Shown here: in pieces, positions 56,301-61,574 of the stretch
How positions within the stretch are numbered: the first letter of the stretch is position 1
How the letters are laid out: every line of letters begins with the position of its first letter
From: Rachycentron canadum
Lineage: Eukaryota; Chordata; Actinopteri; Carangiformes; Rachycentridae
Reading direction: 5' to 3'
Length of the DNA: 64,000 nt
NCBI GenBank assembly: GCA_038496675.1
Contig: CM076668.1
Coordinates: 3,596,865-3,660,864, forward strand
Made by a program: the position numbers and the translations under genes
The notes under the pieces: model-generated
Databases searched by the model: none
What the model was told of the DNA's origin: nothing
Seen by the model: only the letters and a program-made list of their open reading frames with translations

Positions 56301-59300
56301 TGGGGCTAGAGGGTTGGCTTGGAAGTATTAAGTGAACACGTTGTCAGTTTTGGTATTTTCATAGGATTTGATTATTACTCCAACCTTATTCCTCAAGTGA
56401 TGTGAACTATAACTAAAAGCAGTTTTAATGAAATCAAAGTTAACTCGCAGAGTTGAACCAGAAAGAACCAGCTTCTTTAGTAAAGGAAAGCGATAGGTCT
56501 TTGGTTAAAATGCCTGAATGTGTGCTTGATTTTCAGAAGATAAACCTGACTACAGCAGATAATGTCTTATTGTATTATTATCCAACTTCCTTTGAAAAGG
56601 TCAGTCCTTTTATCTGTTTTGTAAAGTCTAATCATGGAGAACAGTCGAACAGCAGCACGTAGGTTCTCATCATTCATCGGAAAAGATGTCTAATGAATGT
56701 CATTGTTTATTCCTTTTGGCAGCAGATTCAAGTCAAGCAACAAAAACAAAACTAAAATCAGTTTATCTGCTTAAAGTGAAAAGACAAGGAAAATTCATCT
56801 GGTTTTAATGAAGGCATAAAGATTCTCAGGAGCACAGTACGACTGAGTCTAATGTTTAATCCATTTCATTGTGGTGCATCTTAATATGAAGCAGAGTGAT
56901 GAGGCTGGTGGTGTTGAGCTGTGTGAAAGCAGAGAGAGACAGAAACTACCTGCGTTTGTTTGTCTTATGACTCAGATTGTCTTCATCCATCTCGCCTCCC
57001 TGTCTTTTATCTTTTATCTCACCCTTTCCACTCATTCCTCCCTCACATCTCTCCCCCCTCCCTCTCTCCCTCCCTCCCTGAATGTCTGCACCCCCACATG
57101 TAGCTGCCGCATAAACCGAATCCTGGAGTCTCCACGGGGTAACGCATTGCTGGTTGGAGTGGGCGGCAGCGGCAAGCAGAGTCTGACCCGACTGGCTGCC
57201 TTCATCTCCAACCTGGAGGTTTTCCAGATTACCTTGAGAAAGGGCTACAGCATCACAGACCTCAAGGTTTCACAGCAAAAACATTAACCTGAATGAGTAA
57301 CTTATTCTCATATTTGCTCTTTAAAAGTTTATTACATGCAGACAGGTGAGGTCTAAATTTAAATCTAATCCTACAGTTGGTAAACATAGCACTGATAATC
57401 TATAGTATCCTCAGTCATTCAGGTCTCATACATGTATCACTGCAAAATAACAAGGCCTCTCACAGCCCAATCTCATTATGTGTGTCACTATCCCACTTTA
57501 TGTCTCCCTCTGTCACCCAGAGTGACCTGGCCTCCCTCTACATCAAAGCCGGCGTGAAGAATATTGGCACCCTGCTCCTAATGACTGATGCCCAAGTGGC
57601 GGATGAGAAGTTCCTCGTTCTGGTCAATGATCTGTTGGCGTCGGGTAACAGCAGGCTCCGCTAATTACTGCATGTCATGTTTTGTGAGAGAAATGCGTTT
57701 GCTTTGCCTCAGCAACAAATCACTGTGGTGCCATTTCTGCAGCATCACTCATCAACTACAGCTCATCATTGTGAGCAATTCTGAGATTCAAATGCACATT
57801 TAAAGGGTGCAAAACGTAGCATTGCGTTCTCTATACCCTCTCAGCAATGTAGTAATTTGGCAGTTTGCAAAACTGAACTGTAGAAACATGGAAAGATGCT
57901 AGATGTCATCAAATGCATACAACAACTTTCAGACACTACTTACAACTTCAGATTTAAAGAAAAAAGAAGCCAATCTATTTAGATTTTCTCTTACATACTT
58001 TCTTATATAAGAAACACTAGCTCAATTCACTGAGCTTACCTGACTCACTGCGATCAGTAGTTTAGCTTAGCTAGAGATATGTATTCCTTATGTGACTCCG
58101 CTTTACTTATTATACCACAGGCTACTGTTACTGTGTAATAGCACATCAAAGATTAATATGCCAATGGTTTTTAATCAAAGAAACCTGAAGTGAACACTGC
58201 ATTGTCTCTCTTGGGGCTCACCTGACAGACCTGACCCAGCTGAACAGCCTTTCTTGTTTGTCTACTTCTACTACAGTCACAATTATATTAAAGTGAAAAA
58301 AATTTGCTGCTTAATCAGCTAGTCAACAGACTAAACTGTTAACTGAGGCATGAATTTTCAGAACGGAGGAGTCTTGACAGCAAAATCTCAGCCTCTTTTA
58401 GGAACCAGGCTCATGGACCTTTTATATCCATCCACCTCAGTGAGGTTTTATGAAAGCAGGAACAAGTCCTGTGTTTCAATTGTAAACACATCGAAAGATG
58501 ATGAATAGCTCTCACTCAGCTGCAGCCAACAGTCATTTTGACCCCAGCCCTGCAGAATGCAGCCTTCCTTTCACTGACTCTAAGCAGGTCACCTAATGAT
58601 GATGTCAGTAAGGCAGTTGACTTGTGCTGTTATATCTAACTTTAGATTTTGGCAAAATTTTTGCTTTAACAAAAAAATTTGTCATCTTAAAATACCTTTC
58701 AAACCTATAAGAACATCATCCCACATCAACATCCCACTGAAAAATATGTTAACATTGTGAGCAATACTACACTTTGAGATTTTTATCTGTAAAGTAGGAG
58801 ATTCAGCTCAAAAGTACTATCATGGTCATCGTGGTCAGGATGCATGCAAAGAAACAAATCCATCGAACTTTGTTCCTCTGATAAAGATTTAGTCTCAAAT
58901 AATAATAAAATGAATAAATAATAGCTGAATTTAAGCATGAAGTTGAACTCAGATGGGCTGCTGGGTCTGAAATGAAACAAATAGAGATGAAAGATTAAAG
59001 AAATAAATATAAAGTTCTCAGACTAACAGACATCGTATAAAAATAAAGAGTACATCAACTTTTTTACTAGAACAGCTGCCTCATTCTGTGATGAAAAGAG
59101 AATGAATGAATGGGACTGAACTATTTAACTAAACCTGTGGTGAACTCAATCAGGTAAATGGGGAGTGGTAATGGTGAAAACAAGAGCAAATAAGTGATGA
59201 GGAAAGGAAAAGAAGTGATGATGGTGAAATAAGGAAGACAAACGTGGAAGAAAATAAGACATTTAACTTTACTCTCACATGAATGAACATAGTTTTGGGT

Positions 59301-61540
59301 TGGAGATGAGGTTGGAGGTTGGACCCAGAAAATGTAAAAAGGTGTGTTGAGGTTTATTTGCCTCACCTGTGGATTACTGCACAGGCTTTAAATCTGCTCA
59401 TTAGAATGATAATGGCTGGATTTAGATAATTGGAAATTGTTATCTGGTTTAGTGAAATATCATCACTTAGATCATTATATTTCTTTAATTGTCATGAAAA
59501 TCATTAACTCTTCTGATCCTGCAGGGACATAGGCAGGGCAATGAGCTCTGTGCTGGCCTTCACTTGGGTTGCTGCCCTAATCTCACTCCAGAGCAGGATG
59601 GAACAACCCAGATGGGCATTTCTGATGGTTATAGGCCTCTCGGGTGCCCCTCTGGAGGCATGAGGGCAGCAAAGGGACAAGCTCAAATCTGAACGTAGAT
59701 AGTGATAATTATTAGGTATAGAAGTCAGCAGTCTGCTCATCTTTGCTCCTGCGAGGTTGTGACTTGCAGCAGATCTCTGCATTAACATAAGTTCTCTGTT
59801 TGAACTCATGCTACCCCCAGCTCTGTTAACACAACTTGATTTGATGCAAGAGGCTGTGTCACTTCAGACCCTGACAAGATAAGTGGGGTAGCACAAATTT
59901 AGCTCTCAACCATAAAATAATGGGACTGCTTCCTTTACTCCCGGTAGTTTTCCCTGTGGTAAATCTAGTTCATTTAAATCACTGCAGGAGAGATTCCTGA
60001 CCTATTCCCAGACGACGAGGTGGAGAACATCATTGGAAATGTGAGGCCAGAGGTCCGAGGCTCGGGATTGATAGAAACGAGGGAAAACTGCTGGAAGTTC
60101 TTCATCGACCGTGTCCGCAGACAGCTAAAGGTGAACCAGTCAGAAGCACAGGACGCAGAGCTGGGTGGTTTTTGTTTATGTGAATTTCACCACTAATCAT
60201 CCAGAAAAGTTTTCTCAGCATCGCTCCTCAGGGAGGAGAGTTTGTCATTAATCTCATAAAACTGTGTCTGTATTTGATCTCATCCTCTCTTAATACATCA
60301 GGAGCATGCTGTTTCACACACTCATTTAGCATTCCAAAATAAAACAACCCTCGGACTTGGATAAACATCTGGCTCTGTGATGAAGCCTCTCCCTAGACAA
60401 TTTCTCTCCTGACATTTCCAGATGAACTTGAGCGCGTTGGGAAGCGGTGAGCGTTGTTATAAATCACCAGCAGGAGCAGAAAATCTGCCGTTTAGCTGCA
60501 GTTAATTTCACCAATGCGTGGACGCTTTGTTTCCCCTGGGAAGAGCAGGAGATCCAGGGGGTTGCTTATCCTGTCATTATTAGTGTGCCCCCCACCACCA
60601 CTACCCACATCCTCCACCGCTGCCTGGCTCCAGCTTAAGGCTTCCTGGGCTGGAGAATGAATAAATGGGGAGATGGGTCCCATAGGCATTGGCTGGTAAA
60701 GAGAGGATTTCTTCCTGTTTGGTTGTGTCTGGATGAAGAGAAGTGCTCCCGCAAAAAGAGGATGTATGCATTATTAATATTCATGTTCATTCAGGGGTTT
60801 CCAATGGGGGGGCTGGGACCCCACAGTTGGTCATAGGTATCAGATGATTACGTTAGATTGAGTAACGCCTTGAGATGATATCTTCAAATTTGGTGCAAAT
60901 GTTCACTTGCATTTAAGGATGAGCCGATTAGATTTTGGTGGTCAAAGGTCACTGACCGCTCATTCTTTTAGACTCAATTCTTCAGGAACACATAGACATG
61001 ACTTAACAAGTTTAAAAGAAGGACAGAAGGAATACCTGATAACTTCACAGTTCACACACATTTCATGCACAGTGAAATGTGCACATGTTGAACCTCATGG
61101 TATAAAGAAGTAAACAAGAAGTAGAGTTCCTCTTGATGAAAGCAGGTGAGTCAGTAAAACAAGTGGAACGAGAAATGTAAACTCAGTCTGCAGCTCTTTC
61201 CTCCTCAGTTGATCATCATTAGTCTTTGGTTCTGCCCTCTCCATGTTTGTTTCCTCAGTCTAATGGTGCTGAGCTTCTCAACAAGCCAGCTGTTAATCTG
61301 CAGCAGCGAGAATGAGTCTGACGTAGCTCGCAGCTTAACACACTTTTCATTCACATGCTTACCTCAGGCTTTATTTGCCTAATGATTTAGCTACTAATAA
61401 TTAAATCACAGTTTTCCACTCCCCCTCTTGACCATAAAGAAGTACTAATCAGAGCAGGAGTCCCCCACGATAATTTTCTGTGAAAGACTGTGAAAGAAAA
61501 TGAATGTGATCAGACTTCACACTCTGTTCTGTTGACCTTG

Positions 61541-61574
<34 letters not shown>

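Noticed and set aside
59504..59809. 101-codon minus-strand open frame
   Set aside because: No recognised family, no supporting splice sites, typical length for chance in 64 kb.
60794..60810. hAT-like terminus CAGGGGTTTCCAA
   Set aside because: Only one end and no partner inverted end or target-site duplication could be found, so no element is claimed.
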